64,000 nucleotides of DNA from Aptenodytes patagonicus (Eukaryota > Chordata > Aves > Sphenisciformes > Spheniscidae). The DNA lies in NCBI RefSeq assembly GCF_965638725.1, contig NC_134950.1, forward strand, positions 26,564,932 to 26,628,931. Direction: 5' to 3'. The first letter of the stretch is position 1. Every line of letters begins with the position of its first letter. The position numbers were made by a program, and so were the translations under genes. Positions 38,791 to 50,910 of this stretch are shown here, piece after piece. The notes under the pieces were generated by a model, which worked only from the letters and a program-made list of their open reading frames with translations, was not told where the DNA came from and did not search any database.

Positions 38791-41700
38791 TTTGGGTCTG
38801 TGTCTCATTGTTAAGGGGAAGTGAATTTTGGATCATGAGAACAAAACTCTGTGGATGATGCTCCAGTAGGCACGTTCCCCTTGATCTTTCAGTTGCGAGA
38901 TCTCCATTTTGCAGACAAAAAAAATCCCCACAACAATCCGCATAGTCTGATGCAGTGGGACACGGGTTATTAATGCACGGAGATGCAACTGAGCCCCTTT
39001 GTTTGCCAGCAGCGCTCATTCGTAAGCTGTGAGATGCCCCTTCGAGCAGCCGAGAATGTGGCTGTTGGAATTTTTAAGTCAAATCATACTGAAACCAAAA
39101 TTAGGTACCTTGTATTGAGGAAGGAACCGAGCTTGTGTTGGTTACTTGTTTGGGTTTTTTTCTTTCTCGGGGGGGGGGGGGGGAGACTCTAGAAAGGAGG
39201 GGGAGAGAGGTCTAGGCAGCAATTTTTTAAAATCTGTAAAACATAGAATTTGATGCTGGTGATTATTAAGTTCCAATACCTATTCTAAATAGCTTCCTTG
39301 GTAAAATCCTACGTTAGGCTGTTAGGAGTTGAAGAATGAGCTTCAAGATCAGAACTGAACACATCAGACAGACTGGAGCATAACAATCTCCCAACCCCCA
39401 CTCAATTTGAGGTAAAAGCTTCTCCTTTGAAGAAGGTAGCAATCCCACATGAAAGAAAATGGAAGATGTTTGCCTTTGTCCAAGAGAGCAATTTGAGCAG
39501 CTACATTTACTTGTGCGATTAGTTCTTTCAAGAATACGTTAAATCCACAAAATATTTTCGATTTCTTTCTCTGCTACCAGCTACTGATAGAAACTGATGC
39601 TGAAGGTTTTTATGTCTCACTGAATTCCTCATGCGCTAGGAACGGTATGTGATGTTATTAGCTTTATCTTGATTAATTTATAAGTAGAATGCAGTTTTTC
39701 CATATCAAAGCATGTAAAATGCAAAGGAAGAAGTTCAACGCATTTTAGAACCTCCTTAATTACTAACATCTGAAGTCCTTTTTCTCATAACTTATGCTGC
39801 TTTTGTGGCATTATGCACAACTTGGAAAGGATTCAGATCTGCCATTAGTTCTTATCCTCTAATACAATAATGTAATGTGTAGGTTGTCCTTACTTCAAAT
39901 GAATTTTTATTTGAAATTTTCTTGTTTCTTTCTTAATCCAGGAAAAAAGTTCAATAGAATGTAAAAAGAAATCTTAGCTTCAAATATAACCACTAGCCAA
40001 CAACTAAAAAACTAGTTGTTCTTGTATTTGTCCTTTAGATGCTCAGGCAGATAGGTATTTGCTGTGCCGACGCTGAGTTTGAACCCTAGGATAGGTAGTT
40101 TAATTATCTTTACTAAAAGAGCTGGAGGAAGCAAGCTAAAAACCGAGCATAGCCGATGGAGCCTGAGCTGTTACACAACTACGGTTAAAAGTATACGTGC
40201 GGCTGTCAGCTGAAATTCTGAAAGCTGGCATGGTTGACTTGAATTTTTTGCCACTGATAATTATGCATCGATTCTGCATCCCCCTTTCCCCCCCCCCTCC
40301 TTCCCCCCTCCCCAAATCCTAGCCTCTGTATACTAATGAGAACAGCTAACTTTACAAGTGTCCTTTGTAGTCATTGAAAGCCTCGAGACATTCCTTTTAA
40401 GGATTTTACTAGAATAACACTTTTCAATAAACTGGCAGTTGAAGTGAGGCTTAGAAAAGATGCTAATAAATTTCACAGTGACTGGCTGGTTTTTAAGCTT
40501 CCTAAATTACTTCTAAAATAGCTTTTACTTTCTCCTTTGTGCGAGGCTGGGAGATGTATATATGGAAAGCGTTATAGTGAGCTAAGTGTTATGTAGAGTG
40601 TGTGACGATTTGGTAAAAGGGTTTTTGGCACTTGTTTCAGATAACTTGCATAACTCACCGACACATCTTCGTCACTCCTAACGTGAACATCCTAAGCTCA
40701 TGCCAGCAGCCTTTATCGTCACATCTTCCTTATAAGTCTTTAAAATTATCTTCTTCAAAATGGAGCACATGTCACGTCTTCATAAGGGAATGGATTGAAC
40801 ATGGCTTATTTTGGTTTTGGAAGCCAAGTTTTACATGATGTTGGACCAGTTGAAATATTGCCAGAAGGTTTCCATTGATTCATTGCAAATTCTCTTTTTC
40901 AAATATTGCCTTGTGCTGTGTTATGCGGGCATACAAACAAAAAGGAACTTGCATATAAAAGTCACCGTCTACTTTGTTTCCTAAATAGGATAAAAAAGGT
41001 TGAACAGTGAAGTAAACATTTTTGTAAGCTTTTTTTTTTGTTTTAGAGGTAGGGTTTCTTTAATACATTTAGCCTGTGCTGGTTCTCAGGTACCAATTAC
41101 TTGGTTTCTGGAGAAGCAAAAAGCAAATTTGGATAGATGCTACATTTGGCCTTCACGGTATGCTTAGACTATTTTCATTAGTAAGTGAAAAGACAGTTTA
41201 CCTCAGCTTTAAATTTGGAATAAAATTATATCTTCATAATAGGCCTTTAGCTAGGTTTTATCTTTTTTTCCCACCTTGTGAGGAAAAAATTGTTCAACAC
41301 ACAAGATTTTGCAGTGGATTACATATGAGCTGCAGGATCAAAAAGAAACCATTTAGATATTTGTAACAAGTGATACTCCAATGCATTGGGGAAGAAGTTT
41401 ATTTTCATTATATTTATGGGGGGCTATATTTTGGGGGTAAACTTGATTTTAAATAATTTTGTAAACAAATGCACAAAAGACTCACAGTCTCCTCTTTCAA
41501 TGCGCCTCTCTGTGGTGTTGCATTAGCATGGCATAAGGCTGCCACAGCTTTTTCAGTAGTGGTCTACGTTGCAGCTTAATTCCTCCTGAGTTTTCTCTGT
41601 ATGACTGAACAAGTGTTTTCCTGACCCCTTGCCCAAAACTCAGCTTCGCGCCCTTGTTATATCTTGGTCTTTCTACTCTCACGTTCCCTGAGCTCTTGAA

Positions 41701-42032
41701 AGTAACTCAGTTTAGCCAGAAGTCTGGCAGGTAGAATGATTTTTGTCCGCTTTTCCCCTCGTGTCTCCTGCCTCCCTTCTAGCTTACTATTGTGTATTGC
41801 ACCAGCACTTAGAGATTCTTGTAAAAATTATGTTGATATAGTACTCGGCATAATAAACATGGTAGGAAAGTGGGGATTCTGCCCAAAGTCCTTAAAATCA
41901 GGTTTTAAAGAAGGTTTTAAAGAAAATAGCAAGTGCATCTCATGGAAGGCATAAGGGAGAAGAAGGATGTAGGGTGCTTAATGCACAACTTGAAGTTCTG
42001 GCCAGCCAGGGCCTGTCCCAGTGTCGGTGGCT
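38791..42032. other. Downstream intergenic, no gene recognised
   Basis: AT-leaning sequence with simple tracts: 15 G residues at 39169-39183, and a C/T-rich stretch at about 40279-40314. A 13-bp near-duplication (ggttttaaagaa) lies near 41901-41925. No exon, RNA gene or preserved transposon is recognised. Confidence 0.5.
39169..39183. repeat. G15 homopolymer
   Basis: An uninterrupted run of fifteen G follows tttctttctc. Its length is likely polymorphic or inexact in the assembly, and it forces frameshifts in any apparent open frame across it. Confidence 0.9.
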
Positions 42033-42128
42033 TCTCCCTCTCCCTCTCCCTCTCCCTCTCCCTCTCCCTCTCCCTCTCCCTCTCCCTCTCCCTCTCCCTC
42101 TCCATCTCCATCTCCATCTCCATCTCCA
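42033..42128. repeat. Compound hexanucleotide array (TCTCCC)11(TCTCCA)5
   Basis: Eleven perfect TCTCCC units (42033-42098) are followed by five perfect TCTCCA units (42099-42128). The + strand is all pyrimidine through the first block. The minus strand reads (GGGAGA)n, so it carries many G3 tracts with three-base loops and meets the G-quadruplex pattern. A polypurine-polypyrimidine array of this kind can also form triplex DNA. Open frames across it translate as alternating Leu/Ser or Pro/Ser strings and are not genes. Confidence 0.95.
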
Positions 42129-45100
42129 TCTAAAGAGCATCCCTCATTCCGTCCTAGACCCTGGCCCCACGATTTTCCTCTCCTCATCCTGCTTTCTCCC
42201 CTTACCCAGGCCATTATTTTCAGCTTGTCGCCATAATCTTTTGCTTTTACATGTTTTTTGTCCATGTCATATTGCTCTTCCCAAATATTAAGTAGCTTTG
42301 TTCTCCTTAGTTGCTTTTTGGTACGTACTTTTGACTTGCTTCTTCATTTGGCTTCAAATATTGTAGCTCAGTCACTTCTTGGTAGCCAAGATCTGTTTTA
42401 CTTCTTATAAACCTTGCAGTGTGTGAGTTGGAGGGCAAGTTATGACTGTCTTTCATCTTCAGTTTGTACAACATAGGGCAGAAATCAGAGGTGAAATCCT
42501 AGCTGCAATGAAATGAACAGATGAAGTTAACAGAAAAATTCCTCTCAACTTCTATGGGAATTTCCTCCTGTGTTTTTTTTTTTTTGAAGTAGCTGGAAAA
42601 CACCACTTAAAGTTCTACGATAACTACATAAATGCCTTTGCAGCAACTCAAAAATGACATCACCAAACTCATTTCCTGAGTCAATGAGGTTGGCTCGCTT
42701 TTTCTCTTCCAAAAATGATGCTTTAGCTGTGTGACTAACCTTGACCACCTTTGTCAAAGCTACAGAACTGCTATTCTGCAATTTCCATGGCAAAAGGCAG
42801 CTGCTAGAGAAGAAGGAATTGGTGCCCTTCGTGAGAGGAAGGCTGCAGTGTGCCCAAGCTGCACTGGTGGACACTGTAGACTCCACAACAGAGGAAGCTA
42901 CAGGACATCAAGCACCATAAATTCAGAGGCATGCAGCATTAGCTGTTCCTTATGCAATATCCTGTATCTAAATTGTATTGTTTTTGCTTCCCATGATCTA
43001 ATCTGGTGGTGTCTGGTAGAGTAATACAGTCAGCTAAGCGTACTCTTCATCACTGTAGGTACTAGGACATCAGCAATCAAAAGAAATCATAAAAACACCT
43101 CATCTTTGTGTCCCCCTGGTAACCACTGACTTGGCAGGACTTTCATGACGAGGTGCTAAAGAAAGACTGTAAGCTCCTGAGCTATATGAAGAAGTTTAAT
43201 ACATTCAATTCCAACCCCAAGTACAGGTTTTATAGCAGCAACAATTGTAAAGCTAGGGAAAAAAAAGTTGGAAGCCAAGTGGTAAGTTAGAGAATAAATA
43301 TACCTGCTTTTATCTTCCTCCCATGTAGGTACTTTTCAGTCCTCATCCAAGGAATTTCACTGCTCCCCGGCATGCTACGGGGCTTGTGCCATTGGCTGCC
43401 CCTCAGAAGGTGGCCTCCGATTGATTTTACAGTCCAGAGAGGCTGTAGTCTTCCAGCTCAATGGGATCGCTTCTAGGAGCGTCACTGAATTAAAGAAATA
43501 CATTTTTCATTTGGTGGCATGTGATGAAACAGCACCAGGATGAAAATGTTTTAATTAGAGGAAATGGATCCTGGGTGGCTTAATACTAAATATTTGCTGC
43601 TCTAAGCATTTTATCACAAGAGGTCGAGGCTTATTCTATCTGTATCACAACAATTGTCCTAGTTTCGAGGCTTAAATCTACAGAAGCATGGGCTCCAAGT
43701 TAAGGTGGAAATTCAGGTTATTAGTGTTCTTAGATTCACATTGCAGTGCCTTTTCATTTTTACAAGACTAGTATTTTTCTACAGGAAACCAAGCAGTGCT
43801 GAAGCAGGTGGCTGACCGTGTGTATGTACATCCCCAGCTTCTCCTGAAGGATGGAAAATGAGGGGATATTTAATCCTCTCCTGTTGTTAGCAGGTAGCAT
43901 TAGCGGTTGGTATTCTGGCAATACCTAACTGTCAGTCAATGTACAGGCATGCCCCACCAATGTGATATCTCATCTGTACATAATTTTTGAAGGTAAAAAA
44001 GAAGATTGTATTTTTCATCTTGCTGCTCTTCTGCTAGCTTTCATCAGGCTCCTTTGACAGCTGCTTTCCTCCAAGGCCTCTGATGTAAACTTCCTCGGCC
44101 GCTTTCAGCTCTGTCCTGAACAGTGGCTGGATCCTGGGTCACAGGACATGGAAATCTTATTCCCATAGAAAAGGAATATGTCAGCCTGGAGTGTGCCAGA
44201 CTGGTAGCAGAATGGAAATAGGAGACAGAAATTCCCACCTCTGCATCTGTATAGATCCAGTTTCCCCTTTTTTTTTTTTCCTTTTAGAGGAGCTACAGAT
44301 GTCAAGCACTTTGAAAGTCAAATTGCCTGCCTCAGTAGGGATTTGGCAGTGATCCACCGTCCCATATTTCACTTTTCCCATTATTTTGCTGGAGACCCTT
44401 TCACAGCACATTTGGTTTGTGTTGATCCTGTTCTTCAGCCTGCAGTAAGACAGAGATGCTCTGGGGCTAAAGAGCAAACATGCATAGCATGGGTGCTGTG
44501 TACGTGCACATACAAGCATGGGGTCAAATGTGAGCTGCTGAAACAGTACTTGCGCACAGGGTCAAATGTGCAGATGTTTTATTGACACTAAGAATACAAG
44601 ATAGTCCTACACAAGGGACGTGCTATTAAATAGCTTTAAAATTTGATTTTTTGGAAAAAAGTTTAGTATGCAGCAAAAATTATGGAAGAATACCATTGTG
44701 CTTTTTGTCTCGTTGTCAAAATTAAGGCAAAAGTATTTGTAGTGCAATACTGCGTATGTCCTGTGCCTGCATTGCCTTCATAGCTGCTCCTGAACAGGTC
44801 TTATCTTAGTAAAAGCAGATCAGACCCTATCGGAACTACCAAATTATTGTAAGAAATAGAATTTCAAATGGGTTTTGTTTCACCTGCTTTTTCGTAAACA
44901 AAGCGAAAATCCACCTTCTTCTTCCTAAACAAAACAAAAATCCTTACAGTCAGGTATATATCCGTGACAAAGAATGACTCTTTCAAGGATGTCTTCATGC
45001 AGGAGTGACTTGAAGTTTGCAGCCTGCAAACTTACAGACCTGCCTTATGATCGTAATGACTAACTTATTTATTGTTAAAAGTCTCCACTCTTTTGGCTTC

Positions 45101-45597
45101 AGTATTTTTGAATGTGGTTGCAATGTTTTTTCTCATTCGCAAGACTGGAGATTTTTCTCATATTGCCTAGAGTCAGAAAAGTTTTCCTTCAGGGTGAGGA
45201 GGGAAAAAAAAAAGAAAAGAAAAATTTGTCTCAAAATCTAATTGTGAAAAACATTTAATGGTTTCAGATTGTGTCTGCTTGGGGAAATTATATTACAAAC
45301 TGATCTTCACCTTTAAGTACACCAAGCACAGACACCTAGAAGTTGAAACTGTGTTATCCAGGAGGCACTACTTTTCCATAAATTTTAGAAGGTTTTAAAT
45401 TGGAGAGGGGAAGTTAACTTGAATGTTAAAACTAAATAGAAAGAGCAAAGATTTTCAGTGGGCTATTTCAACTTTGCAAGTAGTCCACTCCAATTTATTT
45501 GAACTGCTGTGACTCAGCAGAGGACATTAATGGATTGACACCGAAGGTGATCTTCCATAAGTGCCAGTCCCACATAATTAAATCTTTAAAACTCAAG
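42129..45597. other. Intergenic, no gene recognised
   Basis: No supportable exon or RNA gene. Simple tracts only (T run 42574-42585, T run 44269-44279). A phrase near 42728-42752 (tgtgtgactaaccttgacca) recalls a MIR core but is too short to call. Confidence 0.5.
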
Positions 45598-45700
45598 GGA
45601 TTGTCATACTGGGTAAGACCTGAGCTCTGCGTAACTCAATATCTCAGATGCTGGTCAGCTGCTTCATACCAGCTGCTGCATGGTGGAAGAGCCCCAGCGG
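45598..45700 (+). mobile_element. Possible ancient interspersed repeat fragment
   Basis: The run ttgtcatactgggtaagacc, then a diverged block, then ctcagatgctggtcagctgc, then tggtggaagagcccc resembles an old sauropsid repeat. That repeat has the recurring form 'ccatactgggtcagaccaatggtcc...cagtggccagt.ccagatgcttcagagga'. I cannot name the family with certainty, and identity is low. Confidence 0.3.
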
Positions 45701-47214
45701 TTCTCGTCCTGATGTCTGGCAGTTTGGCTCCCTCTTGATTACATAGCTTACTATCCCTTCCATACTCTTGGGTTTTAGATCTTTAGTCATGGTTACAGTT
45801 GATTTTTCTTGCTAGCTGTGCATGGTGGTAGGGGTGGTCCAGTGCTTTTAGAGCCAGGAGACCTGACCTGCTGTGGTCGGTTGGCCCTTGTATGCTTGGA
45901 TGCAAAGCTGGCTTCTGCGGAGGGTGGTGGTCGGGTGGTTGGGGTGGTCAGGGGAGCAAGGTTCCCTCTGTGAGAAGCAGAGAGCCCAGCCAGCCTGTCA
46001 GACATGCCTCTGGGTGTAATGCTGAGGACTGACAATGAAACAGCAGGAATGGATGTTGCCCATGGAAGCTGCCTCCGGAGAGGGATGTGGGACTGGAAGG
46101 GGGGCTCCACGAGAAGAAACTCCTCAGGAAATGTTTGAGCTGGCCAGGAAGAGAAACAGAAGATGAGCAAGAGAAAACACTCCCCAAAGAGGTGAGATTT
46201 GAACCAACACAAGGACCTGAAGGACTTTTGGGAAAAAAATGGTTTCAGACACTCTAGACCAAAGGACCTACGCTGAAACCCAGAGGTGTGTGTAAGCCTC
46301 AGTTCCCCTTACTAACTCCTAGAGACGGCGATTACTAAAGCTTTGAGAGCAAATTATGGAGCTCCATCATGAGACAGAAGACTCTTAGAGATCCATCTGG
46401 GGAACTGTAGGTAGAAACAAGCTTTCTGATGAGGAAAAACAGTAGCCAGTGAAAACTGACAGGCTCGGGCAGCTTCCCCTGACTGTCTATGAAAGGGTGC
46501 TGGCATGTGGACACTGACCATGGGCAGCACTGACCCAGCTCTTCCTTCTGTTCTGGTGCGCTCTTGGCTTTGGCACCTGCCTGGGTCTTTCTGGGATTTT
46601 GCCTTTTTCCTGTCGCTGATTGTCTCCAGGACTGTGGGTCTGCACTGGCAGGACAGACATCATTTGGGGGCTTGACCGTATTTATTTCTGCATCAGTACT
46701 CCTCGACACCCCAGCACTTGAGGTCTGAATTGTCTAATGCTGCACATAGAAACCTCAGACTTGTCCACCTGCCCTAGAGAGGAGGGGAAAAACAGCACTG
46801 CCCAAGTCTTATTTCCATAGTTGTGGCTATAAAACAGAACCTGCCTGGTTATTGACTCCTTGGTTATCGCAAAGCTCGTGATTTTGAAAGCAGTGAAGTA
46901 GCACTTACACCTTCCTCTTCAAGTTACCTTTTTTTTTAAGTCAGTTGCTGCTGCGCTTTAACCCATATCACAGTGAGCAAAATTAAGTACAAATGGTATC
47001 TATTATTGTCTTGCTGTTCTTCTGACTGTACATTCAGCAACAATGACAAAACTTTTGTCAATACCAAAGACCACAGTACTTATGTTGTCAGCATTGGCTA
47101 CCTTTGCCGTTCTGCATGTGGTACTGAGAGTCTCACAGCTGAGATTCGTGGCCCTGGGTGATCCTGGCATCAACAGCTTCCCTTGAATAACTGCTGTTAT
47201 TCAGTGGTTAGTAC
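45701..47214. other. Intergenic with faint MIR-like traces
   Basis: No gene is recognised. Two short sense phrases, agtgcttttagagccaggagacctga (about 45840-45866) and gtaagcctcagttcccctta (about 46293-46312), recall the head and core of MIR-type SINEs. They are too far apart and too short to define a copy. The overlapping minus-strand open frames at 45793-46212 have no family character. Confidence 0.4.
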
Positions 47215-47280
47215 TCTCACTGTGTATGATGATGTTTCTGAGGCACAGAGAAGCTGATTAAATAATTTCCCAAATCCTTA
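47215..47280 (-). mobile_element. MIR-type SINE piece, antisense, cut by a CR1 tail
   Basis: The phrase tgatgtttctgaggcacagagaagctgattaaataatttcccaaatcc matches the reverse complement of the MIR core (type: gaaactgaggcacagagagg...aagtaacttgcccaaggtc). It stops abruptly where CR1-like sequence begins. The rest of the MIR copy is not obvious on the far side, so either the insertion was at its end or the remainder has decayed. Confidence 0.5.
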
Positions 47281-47497
47281 TGTCCTGCGTATAAGGAGAA
47301 ACCTCTTCCCCATGGGGACAGTCAGACATTGGAACAGGTTGCCCAGAAGTTGCAGTCTCCATCCTTGGCGGTTTTTAAGATCAGATTGGATAAAAAGCTG
47401 AGCAACATGGTCTGACCTCAGAATTGTCCCTGCTTTGGACAGGCAGTTGGATTAGAGACCTCTTGAGATCCTTCTGACCTGAATTATCCTGCGAACC
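47281..47497 (+). mobile_element. 5'-truncated CR1 LINE tail, sense
   Basis: The order of phrases follows the CR1 3' end: aaggagaaacctcttcccca, gtcagacattggaacaggtt followed by gcccagaag, ctccatccttggcggttttt, ctgagcaacatggtctgacc, and ggttggatt-like cagttggattagagacctct followed by tgagatccttctgacctgaa. It holds only 3' UTR-type sequence, with no reverse transcriptase coding region. Divergence indicates an old, inactive copy. CR1 is the dominant LINE of birds and other sauropsids, and it is the strongest clue to the organism's group. Confidence 0.85.
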
Positions 47498-50400
47498 TAC
47501 AAAGTGGGCACATCCACCTAAACCAAAATATTCCACTCTAATGCAGTGCATGGAATTTACCCAGTATTCCCCTAAATCTCAGCTAGGAATAAGGATTCCA
47601 GGCTACATGAATGTAGCCCCTTAGCAAACATGTCACTTCAAGACTTTTTCTTGCTGTAGCTTCACCCCGCTTCATCTTGAGTACCACTCTCATTTATGGT
47701 CCTGTGGTTGACAAGACTGTTCTCCTCTGTTTCCTCTAGATCTAGATTCTGCCTTTTCTCACTGAGATCTGTGAGGGCTCAAAAGCGATAGCAGCCTTTC
47801 CCCAGCCACCAATGGCTCATCTACAACAGGGAGGACGTCCACTGCTTAGCTGATACTGCTCAGACAGGCATGTGCACCTTTTCCTCCAGCACTGGAAAAG
47901 GCAGACAGAAAGGACCAGATGTCATCCTCATGGTTCAGGTATTCTTACTTTCCCTCCATGGCTCACATCCGGATTGTCTGTTGATACCTTTGGACTCAAG
48001 AGGGAACAAACCAGTGCAACATTAATGTGTGCTCCACGGTAAGGGTTATTCCTAAGAGAGCAAGAAAAAAAGCCCTCTCGCAGATTTGAAGGACCCCTCT
48101 TAGGGTTGTGTTCATAGTGGCAGTTCTTGTCTCAGTAAACCTAGTGCCTTGGGACTCGACAAGAGCTGACAACACCCTCCGTATTAGGAAGCAGTTTGTT
48201 GTGAACCAGTGACTTCTCAGAAAATGTTCTAGTCCAGTGCCCAAGTTAAGGGTTTCAGATCACTGCGACTGGACAACAAAAAAACCTCCAATTTCAATTG
48301 TTCAAACTGAAAATTGAATGTGAGGTCAAGTTTCTGTTTGCTACAGAATTAAATTCACATCCTTTGCTTCAGATAAGCCACAAGCCTGAGACTGTCTCTC
48401 AGTCATGTCTGTGTGCTCCGTATGCCTCTGGTCTCCAATGCATACCATCCTGTTCTTTTAGCAAGGACATTAGGAAATTCATGAGAGCCCACATGTATGA
48501 TCTTACCAGGGCAGGGCCAGCCCAGGCAGTTCAGCTATCCAGATCTCCTGAAGCTCACAGTTTAATCTTCAGTAGCATGGCCGAGTTGTTCAGACAGTCT
48601 TTCTGAATGAGAGCATCTCTAAACCTCACCTGGAATATCGGTTGGCTGGCTTCCACAGGGACAGCTTCTTCGAAGCCAAACAAAACTCCCCCAAGCCCCA
48701 GATTATACAAGCTCAATTATACAAAAAAATGGGGAGAGTTTTCTATGGTGGCAGAACACTATGGTATTTCTTAGCAGAGTCAGACATTTGTAATAGAGGC
48801 GTGTATGCTCCAAGAGCAGAGCATATATGGCCAACACATCTCAAAGAGCCAACTCTGAGGAACTAACCATTCTTTCCTGATTAAATATCAAAAATGGGAA
48901 ACCATGGATGGTTTAATCAGGCCCCTTTACGTAATTTACTCTGGGATAGGAGATCATTCACAGGTTTTTTTTGAATGTGCTTTGGCACAAGGGCTTTTCT
49001 TGATCCTTATTTCTTCTTCTTTCTCGTATCTGAAATGCCATTATTTTCCCATTGCTCTCTGTGGGAGGCACGACCGGTGCCTCACACGGCAGTGCAGGCA
49101 GGGAGCACAGCTGCCTGGTATGAACCGCTGCAGTCCTCTCCATTGTCTCCATCTCTGCCTTTAAGAAACTTGAAGAGCTTGTTTGGTTTTTGAACAAAAC
49201 TGCTGAACTGTCTCCTGTAATGCCCTATTATTCTACCCAGCTGTAACGTTTTGCTTTTGATTTTTGCTTGGCTGGTTTGCTAGCAAACTCCGTTTGCATG
49301 TATATGTACTGCACTGGCATGCCAAGAGGCGAGTAGAGATATGTCTATCCGGCTACGTGTTTGGCAAAAACAAACCAATCCTTTTATCACCAAATGAGAT
49401 GTCATTACAGCCACCCTCTGGCCTCTCCCTCAGCAAAATTAGGCTATAAAAAAAAAGGCAGGTCTCCAGCGTGTCCTATTAGAGTTAATGAGAAAAACCC
49501 AAAGTCAGCGGTGCAGGGGCCTTAACCTTTCTTAAACTGGCAGCACAATCTGCATTGCTGACGGTGTCGTGAGTCAGCATGGATGGGATGAGTTGGTTGG
49601 TGGTTAGCAAGCACTCCACGACTTGGCACCGATACCAGCTGCCGTTATGTCATTGCTGGGGATGTATTAACACCTTGCCTAATCTGTGTGCTTTCTTGGG
49701 GGGGGGTTATCCTTGCACCTCCCTCAAGTGTGAAATAGAGGGAGAGTGCTGACAAACTCAATCTTTGTGAGTGCAGAGATTCAGGATCTGTGCCAGCAGC
49801 TCGTGTCAGCTTTGAGCCTCCGTTTTCCCGTGTCGTGGGGCTGTGACAGTGCAGATGGGCGCTTCCCATTAGATACTCACAGACACCGAAAATAGACACT
49901 CCATTACTGTCGCACATTAGCTGACGGTAATGATAGGGCTCTGCTTACTAGTTCAGTTACATACTGGCAATCTGGCCACTTTGCATGCTTTATTTATCAG
50001 GTATTAATTGCAACTTCCACTTATCACCCCCAGCCTAAATCGCTGCATCGTCCGTTGCAGTGATCAGACATTTACTTATTTTTGCTTTTGTTATTAGCAT
50101 CAGAAAACTCAATTACAGGTGAGCAGGCATGCATACACAAACACACAGTAGTAGGTTTGTGCTGATGTTTTTAAAGATACACATCTGCTGATACTAAAAA
50201 TAGGTCCTTGTCAGCAGCTTGGTAATTTTAGGCTCAATGAGAATTCATCCCCATGGTAACTGTACAGTTGTTGAATCATTTATTATTTGAGCTTCAGAAT
50301 CACAACAGTGCGGGCAATTTTCATCCTCTGAACATTTTTAAGGACCTTTTGCAGTGTTGCAGTACTCCTTGCTCCACACCATCAATATTTATCAAGCAAA

Positions 50401-50774
50401 CAGCGCTAGCCCTTGAACTGACTGACTGCTTCTCTTCGGCCATATCGGGACTGGGATACTCAGTAGCAGGATGGCAGTTTAAATAGGTTTCACTTTTGTG
50501 ATAACAGCAGTCCCGCTGGCGTGGCTGTTTGGCTGGGGATGGTACGCACCAAGCCCTGCAAACTCCCGATTGGCAAAACGAAACTTTAAAGTGCGGACCT
50601 AAGCCTCAGTCTTTGTCTTGAGAGCCAGAAAACAAGATATCTCAGGTATCTCTGTTGCAAGAGGTTTTGCAGATAAGCGGCTGGTAGTTTTTAACCGCGT
50701 AGATAGATGCGGTTGACTCCAAGCTGGTGGGGGGACACACTGCCTGGCTTCGTGGAGATAAAAGCTGTTTGTAC
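47498..50774. other. Intergenic, no gene recognised
   Basis: No supportable exon or RNA gene. The block at about 49920-50130 is AT-leaning and rich in POU-, GATA- and homeodomain-like words, which could mark a regulatory element. No conservation evidence is available from a single sequence. Confidence 0.5.
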
Positions 50775-50910
50775 TTTCCCTCGCTTACAGATAATGCTCA
50801 ATAGCCATCTTGTGCTAAAACCAAGGGAAGTCAGATGACTTGGCTAGCAAAGCATAGGTGAGACTCAGGTCCCCTGAGCCCAGGGGTTGCTCAGACTCCG
50901 CTCTCATGGA
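50775..50910 (-). mobile_element. Degenerate MIR-type SINE piece, antisense
   Basis: The series ttacagataa, gggaagtcagatgacttggc, tagcaaagcataggtgagac, tcaggtcccctgagcccagg and ttgctcagactccgctctc follows the reverse complement of a MIR-like SINE. The matched consensus phrases are 'cagatgaggaa', 'aagtgacttgcccaaggtc', 'agcaagtcagtggcagag' and 'acccaggtcctctgactcccag'. Low identity; limits are approximate. Confidence 0.45.

Noticed and set aside
41917-42291. Several open frames encoding alternating Ser-Pro, Leu-Ser, Arg-Glu or Gly-Asp
   Set aside because: All are translations of the hexanucleotide array at 42033-42128 in its six frames.
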